Source: IMCC2047 sp041395865 (lineage in GTDB: Bacteria; Pseudomonadota; Gammaproteobacteria; Pseudomonadales; IMCC2047). From it: DNA of 64,000 bases. The notes under the pieces were generated by a model. The model made no database searches. It saw only the letters and a list, made by a program, of their open reading frames with translations, and was not told the DNA's origin. The DNA lies in assembly GCA_041395865.1 (NCBI GenBank), contig JAWKZQ010000001.1:124001-188000 (forward strand). Reading direction: 5' to 3'. A program made the position numbers and the translations under genes. Below, piece after piece: positions 33,683 through 42,164 of this stretch; the stretch's first letter is position 1, and each line of letters opens with the position of its first letter.

Positions 33683-34105
33683 ATGAGCAAACTCATTCTC
33701 GCAGACTACCGGCGCTACCGGCGGCCCATACTGGATATCCGTAAACGGGTGTTTATTGATGAACAACAGGTGCCGCCAGCGCTGGAAGTGGATGAATTGG
33801 ATCCGCTTTCGCAGCACCTGCTCCTGTTCGATAACGCCAACGCTGTCGCCACCGGACGGTTGACCCCGAACGGCCAGATCGGGCGTATTGCTGTTTTGAA
33901 AGAAGCGCGCGGCCGAGGGTTTGGCCGGCAGGTGATACTAGGGCTGGAAAGGCTTGCGCAACAGCAGGCGTTCAACGAAGTTGTGCTGGGCGCACAACGG
34001 CCAGTCATCCTTTTTTATGAAAAATTGGGTTATCAGGCCTTCGGCGAATTTTTTATGGATGCAGGCATCGAGCACCGCATGATGCGTAAAATCCTGCATT
34101 CATAA
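33683..34105 (+). CDS. GNAT family N-acetyltransferase
   Basis: Protein of 140 residues with an ElaA-like GNAT fold. LDIRKRVFIDEQQVPPALEVDELD is the N-terminal substrate region, RIAVLKEARGRGFGRQVI includes the acetyl-CoA pyrophosphate loop (RGRGFG), and VILFYEKLGYQAFGEFFMDAGIEH is the C-terminal strand and helix. Most similar in layout to YjdJ/ElaA acyltransferases. The ATG at 33683 starts 13 bp after the nitroreductase stop. Substrate unknown. Confidence 0.88.
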   Translation: MSKLILADYRRYRRPILDIRKRVFIDEQQVPPALEVDELDPLSQHLLLFDNANAVATGRLTPNGQIGRIAVLKEARGRGFGRQVILGLERLAQQQAFNEVVLGAQRPVILFYEKLGYQAFGEFFMDAGIEHRMMRKILHS

Positions 34106-34141
34106 AATAAAAAACCGGGGCCAGCCGATGCCGACCCCGGA
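34104..34141 (-). terminator. Intrinsic terminator of the 599-residue protein gene
   Basis: On the minus strand, a stem of CCGGGG with CCCCGG (34115-34140) is followed by TTTTTTATTTTAT (34103-34114). A good rho-independent terminator for the gene ending at 34163; the T tract runs into the end of the acetyltransferase gene. Confidence 0.75.
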
Positions 34142-34162
34142 TAATCAAGCCTTAATAGACAA

Positions 34163-35962
34163 TCAGGGGTTTTGCAGCGCAATCTTGCCGCTGAATTCGA
34201 CACCCCGATGGGTGAACTCCATTTTGACCTGCTCCTGATAATCAATATTCTTGATGGCTTCGCTGAAGGACACCAGCTGGGCTTTTTCCTGCTCGTCCAT
34301 TTCAGCACTGGCTAGCGACGCATCCATGACGCCGCTTAGCAGCTTCATGTATTTGCCGTAATCCATGCTGAAGAACATCAAACCGTCACTGTTCAGCTTT
34401 TCATCCAGCACTTTCCGGTACTGGCTGGTGGCGGTGTCGCCCACGAACAAAACCGCCTGATTTTGTGTCATCGCCACCTTCGGCTGGATGTTATTGGCTG
34501 TTTTTTCAAGCATTTGTGGCGGCAACGGCAAGTCCACAGGTGTACCGTCGGCCGGAATAGTGATCATACCGGCACCGCCACCCATCGCCATCATCATGTT
34601 CACCATGGAAGGGATCTGTTCGCCCGAAAAGGTAATCATGCCGTCAACATCAGAGACCTGTCCGGCAGCCACATCCCCATCAATATCGAACAGGCTGAAC
34701 CGCATCCCCTTAAGGCCGCTGGCCATGCCCGTGGACATTGCAATCATGGGGCGCGCCTGGTTAATGGCTTCGTCCATCCCGTTGAGCGACTGCAGCAGGT
34801 CGCACTCATACTGCAGGCCCTGAGCGTGTCCGGCCAGCTCGCCGAGTATTTCATTCAGGCGGCTCATATCAAGGCCCACCGCCATACTGACAATCTGAGG
34901 CACACCGGAGACCAGGTCCGCCGGGATATGGCCACGGATCTTCTGCAGGGTACCGGTCAGCGGCTGATGATTAATTTCAACGTTCAGATGAAACTCGCCG
35001 GAAAATCCTGCCTCGCTGAAATCCATGCTGTGATAGCCTGTCACCATCCGCGGCCAGACCTCTGCAATACCGGCAAACTCTGCGGCACAAACCGGCGAGT
35101 GCATCTGGCTGAACCACGCCGAGCTTCCATCATCCAGCGCAGCCAGCGCCTGTCCGGCCAGGTTATCGCTGCTGGTCAACGCCGAGATAATTTCCTTGAA
35201 ACTGACATAACCGATTGAGTCCGGCAGGTAATTGTATTCATTTTTAATCGCTTCAACCGTACCGGTATCCCGAAGCGAACGTTCCGGCTCAGTCAACCCC
35301 AATGCAACGGCGAGCCCTCCCTGGTCAGCGGCATCAGAAAGCGCCAAGGTGAAAATAGCGTCGCCGCCGAGATACGCGACCACCAGTTCCAGGTTCCGTT
35401 GCTCCTCGTCAGTTAACGCATAACTGCGGTAACTGATGCCATCAATCTCTTTTTGCGTCGCAGCAACGCCTGCGTCAGCTTCCAGTCCGGCAATAAACTG
35501 GTCGAAACGCGCCTGGTCTGCCTCGTAACGCAGCACCGGCATCAGACCGACGGTATAAGCGGAAGAAAACAGGGTATCCTTGGCGCCCGTCGCACTGTAC
35601 ATCGCCAGCGGATCCGAGACGCCCTCCAGGAAAAAGTTAAGCATACTGAGCACCAGCTTCGCACCAGGCGTCCGAGCCTTGGCGGACAGCTCCTGCATGG
35701 CATCCTGATTCATCGGGTTGAAGACGGCTGGATCAATCATCTGGTAAAGAGACGCCATGCTGCCCATCATCTCCTTGGCGGCGACAGGCTCCAGACTGCC
35801 CATATAAAGCAGGGTATCGGCGGGAATCAGTGCCAGATGGTCCGAATGCGAGGCAAGGTCTACAACCTCACTGCCCGGCATATCACTGTTATCCCCCAGC
35901 ATTAAATAGCCCGCACCTGCTCCCGCAGCGGCCAAGGCTGCAACCATCACTAACTTTTTCAT
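34163..35962 (-). CDS. Exported hypothetical protein, 599 residues
   Basis: I do not recognise this gene with certainty. The N-terminus is a signal peptide or anchor (LVMVAALAAAGAGAGYLML, residues 4-22). The mature part alternates helical and beta segments and has low cysteine content (two Cys). HLALIPADTLLYMGSLEPV near residue 45 and a later, similar ILPADTP-like region (PADLVSGVPQ) recall DUF3352-type proteins, which are exported proteins with paired domains, but the match is weak. Methionine- and glycine-rich stretch MMMAMGGGAGM lies near residue 480. It is a single gene with its own terminator. Confidence 0.65.
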   Translation of the reverse strand: MKKLVMVAALAAAGAGAGYLMLGDNSDMPGSEVVDLASHSDHLALIPADTLLYMGSLEPVAAKEMMGSMASLYQMIDPAVFNPMNQDAMQELSAKARTPGAKLVLSMLNFFLEGVSDPLAMYSATGAKDTLFSSAYTVGLMPVLRYEADQARFDQFIAGLEADAGVAATQKEIDGISYRSYALTDEEQRNLELVVAYLGGDAIFTLALSDAADQGGLAVALGLTEPERSLRDTGTVEAIKNEYNYLPDSIGYVSFKEIISALTSSDNLAGQALAALDDGSSAWFSQMHSPVCAAEFAGIAEVWPRMVTGYHSMDFSEAGFSGEFHLNVEINHQPLTGTLQKIRGHIPADLVSGVPQIVSMAVGLDMSRLNEILGELAGHAQGLQYECDLLQSLNGMDEAINQARPMIAMSTGMASGLKGMRFSLFDIDGDVAAGQVSDVDGMITFSGEQIPSMVNMMMAMGGGAGMITIPADGTPVDLPLPPQMLEKTANNIQPKVAMTQNQAVLFVGDTATSQYRKVLDEKLNSDGLMFFSMDYGKYMKLLSGVMDASLASAEMDEQEKAQLVSFSEAIKNIDYQEQVKMEFTHRGVEFSGKIALQNP

Positions 35963-36139
35963 AGGATTTCCTGTTCCTGGATTACAAATTCATTGTCAAG
36001 ATGACCCAAATATCCTCTTTCTCGCCAAGCGGGAAAATCGAGCCCCCTCCAAGTGTAGCTGATGACAGCATACGCGCTAGCAGATTTTCACCACAGGTAT
36101 TGCTAGACTAGGGCTTGCACAGATATCCGGAGCTTTACT

Positions 36140-36415
36140 ATGGGTTACACTTGGTACGACTTCATCGGCAACGTCGGCGTATTCCTGCTACTCGCAGCCT
36201 ACCTGCTGTTACAGCTCAACAAAATCAGTAGTAACCAAATCAGCTATTCATTAATGAATGCCCTGGGCGCAATTTTTATCCTGATTTCACTGATTTTCGA
36301 GTTCAACCTGTCAGCCTTTGCCATTGAGTTTTTCTGGCTGTTAATCAGCCTGGTGGGGATTGTCGACTATTTGCGTACCAAAAAACGAGCCAAAGCGCCC
36401 GAAAACAGCGCCTGA
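36140..36415 (+). CDS. CBU_0592-like small membrane protein
   Basis: Protein of 91 residues with three membrane helices (residues 7-27, 35-55 and 57-77) and a basic tail (RTKKRAKAPE). DFIGNVGVFLLLAAYLLLQL and SLMNALGAIFILISLIFEFN match the CBU_0592 family of small membrane proteins of unknown function. It ends 10 bp before the poly-gamma-glutamate hydrolase-like gene and is probably cotranscribed with it. Confidence 0.75.
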   Translation: MGYTWYDFIGNVGVFLLLAAYLLLQLNKISSNQISYSLMNALGAIFILISLIFEFNLSAFAIEFFWLLISLVGIVDYLRTKKRAKAPENSA

Positions 36416-36425
36416 AACGCTAGCC

Positions 36426-37004
36426 ATGGATATCTACACCAGTTTCCAGCAACTCCATGAAGAGGAAGGAGCCGAGGCTTACGAAATTGCACTGCGCGAC
36501 CGCCAATCCCATATCAGCATTATTGCCCCGCATGGCGGCAACATAGAGCCCGGCACCACCGAACTGGCTAAATTAACCGCCGGCACGGATTTCAATTTTT
36601 ATTCCTTCATTGCTCGCAAACCGCAAAACAGCCCCGACCTGCATATCACCAGTCATCGTTTTGACGAACCCCGCTGCCTGGCGCTACTGGCGCGCTCCCG
36701 CCACGTTATCACGGTGCATGGCTTTAAATTTGACCGACCCATGATCTACCTGGGGGGACTGGATGAATTATTGAAAACCCAGATTTTTCGATCGCTTCAG
36801 GCCGCCGACCTGCCCGTCGCCGATAATCACCCCAAATACCAGGGCATTAACCCGCGCAATATTTGCAACCGTTCGCAAACCGGCATGGGCGTTCAACTGG
36901 AGATATCCCGCCATCTGCGAGGCTGCGACGACGCTCGCCGAGTAATCGCTCGCGCCATCCAGACCGCTCTTCTTCATCACAATCCCTCGCCTGTGGGCCG
37001 CTAA
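36426..37004 (+). CDS. Poly-gamma-glutamate hydrolase-like protein
   Basis: Protein of 192 residues in the PF05908 family, named after the phage enzyme that cuts host poly-gamma-glutamate capsules (also Bacillus YjqB-type proteins). Motifs: ISIIAPHGGNIEPGTTELAK with the zinc-binding His and Glu, ITSHRFDEPRC and VITVHGFK. No signal peptide, so it acts in the cytoplasm unless released by lysis. There are no phage genes nearby. The frame extends upstream into the preceding gene, but the ATG at 36426 fits the family. Its real substrate in a cell without an obvious capsule gene here is unknown. Confidence 0.8.
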   Translation: MDIYTSFQQLHEEEGAEAYEIALRDRQSHISIIAPHGGNIEPGTTELAKLTAGTDFNFYSFIARKPQNSPDLHITSHRFDEPRCLALLARSRHVITVHGFKFDRPMIYLGGLDELLKTQIFRSLQAADLPVADNHPKYQGINPRNICNRSQTGMGVQLEISRHLRGCDDARRVIARAIQTALLHHNPSPVGR

Positions 37005-37045
37005 ATGGGTACTATAGGAAGGCTTTAACTGTCGCGCTGTAAATT

Positions 37046-37720
37046 ATGCTGGACTGGAATCAAATAGACACGGTGCTGCTGGACATGGACGGCACACTGC
37101 TGGACCTGCACTTCGACACCTACTTCTGGCTGACCCACGTGCCGGAAAAATTTGCCGAAAAAAACGCCCTCACCCATGAACAGGCCTACCGGGAAATTCT
37201 GAAGCGGGTACGCGCCCACGAGGGCACCTTAAATTTTTATTGCCTGGACTTTTGGTCCGACAACCTGCAGCTGGATATCGCCGGCCTTAAGCACGATGTC
37301 AGCCACAAAATTGCCTATCGCCCGCAGGTGACCACCTTTTTGGAGCAGGTCCGGGAACACCGCAAGCGCTGCGTCATCGTCACCAACGCCCACCGCGACA
37401 GCCTTGACCTGAAACTGGCAAAAACCGGCTTGCATGAAAACGTTGACGCCATCTTCTGTTCGCATGATTTTCGCATGCCCAAGGAGGCCCCTGACTTCTG
37501 GGAAAACCTGCAGCATCAGGAACCCTTCCTTCCCGCCGCCACGCTACTGATCGATGACAGCGTCGCCGTTTTACGCTCCGCCCGGGAATACGGCATTGCC
37601 CACCTGCTGACCATCAGCCAGCCTGACAGCCAGCAACCGCGCCGCGATTGCGACGAATTTCCGTCGCTGGACGACTTTGGCGACATTCTCCCTAACCGGA
37701 ACGAGGTGCCTGCCAAATGA
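37046..37720 (+). CDS. yrfG: HAD family GMP/IMP nucleotidase
   Basis: YrfG, 224 residues, a cytoplasmic HAD phosphatase acting on GMP and IMP in E. coli. DxD motif in VLLDMDGTLLDLHFD (nucleophile and acid Asp near residues 14-16), CVIVTNAH for motif II, and TLLIDDSVAVLRSA for motif IV. Overlaps hslR by 4 bp (ATGA). The yrfG-hslR-hslO order is as in E. coli. Confidence 0.92.
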   Translation: MLDWNQIDTVLLDMDGTLLDLHFDTYFWLTHVPEKFAEKNALTHEQAYREILKRVRAHEGTLNFYCLDFWSDNLQLDIAGLKHDVSHKIAYRPQVTTFLEQVREHRKRCVIVTNAHRDSLDLKLAKTGLHENVDAIFCSHDFRMPKEAPDFWENLQHQEPFLPAATLLIDDSVAVLRSAREYGIAHLLTISQPDSQQPRRDCDEFPSLDDFGDILPNRNEVPAK

Positions 37721-38112
37721 GCGATAAGGCCATTCGCTTTGATAAGTGGCTTTGGGCCGCGCGCTTCTTTAAAACCCGCGCGCTGGCCAAACAGGCCATA
37801 GAAGGCGGCAAAGTACATTACAATGGCGCCCGGGCCAAGGTCAGCAAATCAATAGAAGTCGGCGCCATACTGACCATACGCCAGGGCTGGGATGAAAAGA
37901 CCGTGGAAGTCAAGGCGCTCTCGGACCAGCGGCGCGGCGCGGCTGAAGCCTGCCTCCTCTACGAGGAAACCGAAGAGAGTATCGCCAAACGTTCACTGAA
38001 TGCCGAACAACGCAAATTGCAGCGGGCGGCGACGGCTTCGCCCGAACACCGCCCCAATAAAAAGCAACGCCGCCAAATTGTGCGTTTCAAGCATATCAGC
38101 GACCCCGGATAA
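37717..38112 (+). CDS. hslR: Heat shock protein 15 (ribosome-associated)
   Basis: Hsp15, 131 residues, binds 50S subunits that carry a stalled nascent chain. The S4 RNA-binding domain starts with IRFDKWLWAARFFKTRALAKQ and includes EGGKVHYNGARAKVSKSIEVG. The C-terminal tail is very basic (KKQRRQIVRFKHI). Overlaps yrfG by 4 bp. hslO follows after 80 bp with its own -10. Confidence 0.94.
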   Translation: MSDKAIRFDKWLWAARFFKTRALAKQAIEGGKVHYNGARAKVSKSIEVGAILTIRQGWDEKTVEVKALSDQRRGAAEACLLYEETEESIAKRSLNAEQRKLQRAATASPEHRPNKKQRRQIVRFKHISDPG

Positions 38113-38147
38113 GGGTTGCTGTTCTCGCATTCGGCAGGACGCTCACT

Positions 38148-38153
38148 TATAAT
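38148..38153 (+). promoter_or_regulatory. Candidate -10 element for hslO
   Basis: TATAAT in CACTTATAATTTCGG, 39 bp upstream of hslO. It suggests an extra promoter between hslR and hslO. The -35 is not clear, and a heat-shock (sigma-32) promoter was not recognisable. Confidence 0.4.
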
Positions 38154-38192
38154 TTCGGCCTTCGCAAGCCCCCATCGAGACCCAGATATTTC

Positions 38193-39074
38193 ATGAGCAG
38201 CAAAGACCAAGTCCAGCGTTTTATGTTCGATCAACTTGCCGCCCGCGGCCAGCTTGCTGGCCTGCAGGACAGCTATCAGCAGGCAATCGCCAATCACGAC
38301 TACCCGACCGCCGTGCAAACACTGCTGGGCGAATTTATGGCCGCGGCCACGCTGCTGAGCACCACCATCAAATTCGAAGGCACCCTGTCGCTGCAGGCAC
38401 AGGGCGATGGCGATGTCAGCCTGATTATGGCGGAATGCAGGCACGATCAGGACCTCAGGGCTATCGCCCGCTGGGAAGGCAACCCCGGCAACGCCGATCT
38501 TAAAACCCTGCTCGGCAATGCGCGCATGGCCATCACCATCACGCCTGACAAGGGGCAGCGCTACCAGGGCATTATTGCGCTCGAACGGGAAACCCTTGCG
38601 CATTGCCTGGAGGACTACTTCGAACAGTCCGAGCAGCTGCCGACGCGTGTCTGGCTGGCGGCGGAACCCGGTATCTGCGCCTCCGGTATACTGATTCAGG
38701 TACTGCCCGCCGCATCAGACACAGACGCCGACCCCGATGGCTGGAACCGTATCTGCCAGCTTAGCGACACCTTGAGTACGGAAGAATTGCTGGGCCTGAC
38801 AAACGAAGACATCCTGCACCGTCTGTTTCATGAGGAAATCGTCAGGGTTTTCCCCGCCGAGGATGTCAACTTCAAATGCATCTGCTCGACCTACCGTACG
38901 CTTGAAGCCATCGTATCGATGGGCCGCGAAGAGGTGAATGAAATATTCAGTGATCAGCCCCAAATCACGGTTCGCTGTGAATTTTGCAACAGCGCCTATG
39001 AAGTTACCCAGGCTGATGTTGAGCAGCACATCCGAGCCCAGGAGGGCCCTGACACGCCTCAAACTCTGCACTAA
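38193..39074 (+). CDS. hslO: Hsp33 redox-regulated chaperone
   Basis: Hsp33, 293 residues, a holdase switched on by oxidation. The N-terminal domain begins with QRFMFDQLAARGQLAGL. The C-terminal zinc switch has the pairs CICS (C-X-C) near residue 229 and CEFC (C-X2-C) near residue 265, as in E. coli. End of the yrfG-hslR-hslO group. Confidence 0.96.
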   Translation: MSSKDQVQRFMFDQLAARGQLAGLQDSYQQAIANHDYPTAVQTLLGEFMAAATLLSTTIKFEGTLSLQAQGDGDVSLIMAECRHDQDLRAIARWEGNPGNADLKTLLGNARMAITITPDKGQRYQGIIALERETLAHCLEDYFEQSEQLPTRVWLAAEPGICASGILIQVLPAASDTDADPDGWNRICQLSDTLSTEELLGLTNEDILHRLFHEEIVRVFPAEDVNFKCICSTYRTLEAIVSMGREEVNEIFSDQPQITVRCEFCNSAYEVTQADVEQHIRAQEGPDTPQTLH

Positions 39075-39462
39075 CAGGCCTATTGAGAAACCGCACAAAG
39101 TCCAGAAAACGGGCTAGCCACCCATTAGGGGTACCCACTTTGCCGTATTTACCCTTGACCAGGCATTTGCTTAACTAGTAGGCCATTGAATAGATCGCTG
39201 ATGTCTGGACGACACGCTGGCGGTACGCTTCACAGCAGACCAGCACCGTATCATGCGGAATCCCACACATTCGTAGAGATGCTTCACTGACTGCCGTCTC
39301 CAGCGTCCGTTGAGGCATCAGCGATTTATTCAAGCACTCCGGCATAGCCAACAGGGTTTGTTGTTTTGCCTGATACAGGTCAGTACCTGTTCATATTCAA
39401 AGGTTATACTGGTTTGGTTTAAGCAACTTCGCTTTTCTTCAATAATTCAGGAGCTTATCGAT
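39075..39462. other. Gap of 388 bp between hslO and the CBS gene
   Basis: No confident gene on the plus strand. On the minus strand a frame stays open from 39390 to the stop at 39175 (see next entry). The CBS gene's ribosome site, CAGGAGC, is at 39449-39454. Otherwise nothing recognisable. Confidence 0.5.
39175..39345 (-). CDS. Doubtful small ORF, possible gene remnant
   Basis: A 56-codon frame from the ATG at 39345, with the reading frame open further upstream to 39390 but no ribosome site. Its sequence has coding-like composition: TLETAVSEASLRMCGIPHD followed by VLVCCEAYRQRVVQTSAIYS. It could be the tail of a decayed gene or a true short protein. I do not recognise a family. Confidence 0.2.
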   Translation of the reverse strand: MPECLNKSLMPQRTLETAVSEASLRMCGIPHDTVLVCCEAYRQRVVQTSAIYSMAY

Positions 39463-39873
39463 ATGAGCAAAGGGTTAGTGAAAGACCATATGACCACCCC
39501 GGTTATTTCAATCAGCAGCGACACAGACCTGTCTGAAGCACATAAAATCATGGCCGAAAACAAAGTGCGCCGCCTGCCCATCGTGGACAACAATAAACTG
39601 GTGGGTATTATATCCCTGAACGACGTACTCGAAGCCAAACCATCCAGCGCTTCATCGCTCAGCATCTGGGAACTGAACTACCTGGTGGCCCAGCTAAAAA
39701 TCAAAGACATCATGTGCAGCAATGTTTTTTCACTGTCCCCGGATTCCACGATCGCAGACGCCGCCAGAATGATGCTGGACAAAAAATTCAGCGGTATCCC
39801 TGTCACAGAAAATGGAAATGTCGTGGGCATCATTACCGAGTCCGACATCTTCCGGATGCTTGCCGCCGAATAA
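39463..39873 (+). CDS. CBS domain protein
   Basis: Cytoplasmic protein of 136 residues made of two CBS motifs (Bateman module). First: KDHMTTPVISISSDTDLSEAHKIM...RRLPIVDNNKLVGIISLNDVL. Second: KDIMCSNVFSLSPDSTIADAARMML...SGIPVTENGNVVGIITESDIF. Such modules bind adenosyl nucleotides and act as energy sensors or partners of other proteins. The ATG at 39463 has CAGGAGC eight bases upstream. A strong terminator follows, so it is monocistronic. Confidence 0.92.
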   Translation: MSKGLVKDHMTTPVISISSDTDLSEAHKIMAENKVRRLPIVDNNKLVGIISLNDVLEAKPSSASSLSIWELNYLVAQLKIKDIMCSNVFSLSPDSTIADAARMMLDKKFSGIPVTENGNVVGIITESDIFRMLAAE

Positions 39874-39883
39874 TTCCTGTACT

Positions 39884-39915
39884 CGCCGGATTTCACAAAT
39901 CCGGCGTTTCCTTTA
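39884..39915 (+). terminator. Intrinsic terminator of the CBS gene
   Basis: A perfect 10-bp stem, CGCCGGATTT-CAC-AAATCCGGCG (39884-39906), followed by TTTCCTTTAT. Confidence 0.8.
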
Positions 39916-40006
39916 TATCAAGCCAGCCTTTTCAGGAAAAAGCGCTTCAAGTAGGGCGGGGTTTTGATTATGATCCCCCCTTTCAGGACACATCAGGATT
40001 CTCAGC

Positions 40007-41584
40007 TTGGCGGATACATTTCAACAGCGCTTAAGCCTCTTACGGGGCGCTAGCCTCCTGCCACAGCTGGCTCATATTGTTCGCGGAATAGAAAAGGAAG
40101 GGCTGCGCACAACGCCCAGCGGCGAGCTGGCACAAACCCCGCATCCGAAAGGACTTGGCTCAGCATTAACCCACGACAGCATCACCACGGACTACTCCGA
40201 AGCACTGCTGGAGTTCATCACTCCGGCGCTGGAAGCCCCACAGGCAGCCGTTGACTGCCTGAAGAATATTCATAGCTTTGTTTACAAACACATTGATGAC
40301 GAGCTGATCTGGCCTGCCAGCATGCCCTGCATCCTGCATGGCGAAGACAGCATTCCCATCGCCGAATATGGCAGCTCTAATACCGGCACCCTGAAACACG
40401 TTTATCGCATTGGTCTCGCCCATCGTTACGGCAAGACGATGCAGGCTATCGCCGGGGTTCATTACAACTTTTCGCTGCCTGCCAGCTTTTGGCCACTGTA
40501 CCAAAGCGCACTTGGCGGCACGCAGGATGACCAGCATTTCCAGACTGAGCAGTACTTCGCCCTGATTCGCAATTTCCACCGCTACTCCTGGCTGGTGCTC
40601 TATCTGTTTGGTGCATCACCCGCGCTCTGCGCCTCATTTATGGAGGACCGGGACACACACCAGCTTGATGCGCTCGATGATCACACCCTGTTCATGCCCG
40701 AATCGACCTCACTGCGCATGGGCGACCTTGGTTATCAGAATAATGCACAGCAGGGCATTGATGTCTGCTATAACTCGCTGGAGCGTTATGTGGAAGGGCT
40801 TGGCAAAGCCATCCACTCACCGCACCCCGCCTATCAGGCAATTGGCATTAAAGTCGACGGAGAATACCGCCAGCTCAACGCCAATGTACTGCAGATTGAA
40901 AACGAGTATTACAGTGATATCCGCCCCAAACGGGTCACCCCCTCCTGCCAGAAACCCCTGCACATTCTGGCTGAACAGGGCGTTGAATACATCGAAGTCC
41001 GCAACCTGGATATCAACCCGTTCCTGCCCGTCGGCATCGACGAGCAGCAAATACGATTTATGGACAGTTTCCTGCTGTTTTGCCTACTGGAGGAAAGCCC
41101 CTCCTGCGAAGAAGCGCAAAGCCGCTTAAACGTTCGCAACAAAAGCTTGGTGGTTAACACGGGGCGCCAACCGGATATCAGGCTTTTCGTTAACGAAACC
41201 CAAAGCCGGACCCTGCAGGACTGGGGACAGGAACTGCTGGATAAAATCGCCGCTGCCGCAGACCTGCTGGACCAGGCGCACGGCAAGACTGAAAAGGGGC
41301 TATACAGAGCGGCAGCCGAAGCGCAGCGGGAAAAGCTGCTGGACCCTTGCCTTACGCCTTCGGCGCAAGTGCTCGCAGCCCTGAAAGAGGGTCGCTCCTT
41401 TACAGAGCTCTGCCTGGAGCTGGCCTGCCAGCACAGGGACTATTTCGCCAGCCATCCGCCGTCCGACGAAGTCTTGGTCAGCCTGGCAGAACAATCCCGG
41501 CAATCGCTGTTACAACAGCAACAGCTTGAGGTCAGCGATAAGGAAAGCTTTGACGATTTCCTGGCCCGCTATAACGCGCAGTAA
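40007..41584 (+). CDS. gshA: Glutamate-cysteine ligase
   Basis: GshA, 525 residues, first step of glutathione synthesis, cytoplasmic. Signatures: GIEKEGLRTTPSGELAQTPHPKGLGSALTH begins the nucleotide-binding core, followed by ITTDYSEALLEFITP, YRIGLAHRYGKTMQAIAGVHYNFSLP and VEYIEVRNLDINPFLPVGID. Family length is 518-530. The start is TTG at 40007 with AGGA eight bases before it; no ATG fits. gshB was not seen nearby. A bidirectional terminator separates it from the convergent fliL-like gene. Confidence 0.95.
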   Translation: MADTFQQRLSLLRGASLLPQLAHIVRGIEKEGLRTTPSGELAQTPHPKGLGSALTHDSITTDYSEALLEFITPALEAPQAAVDCLKNIHSFVYKHIDDELIWPASMPCILHGEDSIPIAEYGSSNTGTLKHVYRIGLAHRYGKTMQAIAGVHYNFSLPASFWPLYQSALGGTQDDQHFQTEQYFALIRNFHRYSWLVLYLFGASPALCASFMEDRDTHQLDALDDHTLFMPESTSLRMGDLGYQNNAQQGIDVCYNSLERYVEGLGKAIHSPHPAYQAIGIKVDGEYRQLNANVLQIENEYYSDIRPKRVTPSCQKPLHILAEQGVEYIEVRNLDINPFLPVGIDEQQIRFMDSFLLFCLLEESPSCEEAQSRLNVRNKSLVVNTGRQPDIRLFVNETQSRTLQDWGQELLDKIAAAADLLDQAHGKTEKGLYRAAAEAQREKLLDPCLTPSAQVLAALKEGRSFTELCLELACQHRDYFASHPPSDEVLVSLAEQSRQSLLQQQQLEVSDKESFDDFLARYNAQ

Positions 41585-41599
41585 GCAATCGCCTTAACA

Positions 41600-41631
41600 T
41601 AAAAAAAACGCCCTTCAGGGCGGTTTTTTTA
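41600..41631. terminator. Bidirectional terminator between gshA and FliL-like gene
   Basis: AAAAAAAACGCCC and GGGCGGTTTTTTT around TTCA form a stem with T tracts on both strands, in the 61-bp gap between two convergent stops. Confidence 0.85.
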
Positions 41632-41645
41632 TAGCAGAACAATCG

Positions 41646-42053
41646 CTAGCGTTGTACGAAGAAAGAGCTGAACAGCAAATCGTCAATCATGGGCTCACCC
41701 TCTTCAGCTTCCATCACCGCCTGAAGCTCGGCCAACGCCGTTTGACGCAGTTGCTCCTTCGCCTCACCCGCCGCTATCGTCGCATCGGTCTGGCGACTCA
41801 ACAACATGACCAGGGTATGCCGCAAAGCGAGAATATGATGCGTAATGGCCTGCCACTCCTCATGCGAATCCACCTGCAGCGACACCTCCGCCTTGATATA
41901 TTTCATCCGGCCCGGACCGCCGAAGTTCGTCACAATGGCAGGTTTTATTTCCAGATACCGGATTTCAGGCGTCTCTTCCGCCTCCTCTTCGGCCTGCGCT
42001 GGGAGCACCAGCAACTGTGCCAGCAAAAACATCAATAAAATTTTTATTTTCAT
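41646..42053 (-). CDS. Flagellar basal body-associated FliL-like protein
   Basis: Protein of 135 residues. N-terminal helix IKILLMFLLAQLLVLPAQA could be a signal peptide or anchor. The rest has the FliL pattern: IRYLEIKPAIVTNFGGPGRMKYIKAEVSLQV near residue 30 and HILALRHTLVMLLSRQTDATI later. In flagellar FliL this domain surrounds the stator. The gene is outside any flagellar operon, so it is likely a stand-alone FliL-family protein with another or accessory task. Start at 42053 chosen because longer in-frame starts add no signal peptide. Confidence 0.75.
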   Translation of the reverse strand: MKIKILLMFLLAQLLVLPAQAEEEAEETPEIRYLEIKPAIVTNFGGPGRMKYIKAEVSLQVDSHEEWQAITHHILALRHTLVMLLSRQTDATIAAGEAKEQLRQTALAELQAVMEAEEGEPMIDDLLFSSFFVQR

Positions 42054-42106
42054 ACCCAGGGGAAACCTTTTTATGAGCTTATCGTTCCAATTGCGCCGAG
42101 CGCGCC

Positions 42107-42112
42107 TATAAT
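42107..42112 (+). promoter_or_regulatory. Candidate -10 element for dsbB
   Basis: TATAAT in CGCCTATAATTCGC, 52 bp upstream of the dsbB ATG in the divergent gap with the FliL-like gene. No clear -35. Confidence 0.4.
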
Positions 42113-42164
42113 TCGCAATAACCTGTACAAGTATAGATGCCAAACCGGACCCCTCAAGCACTTT

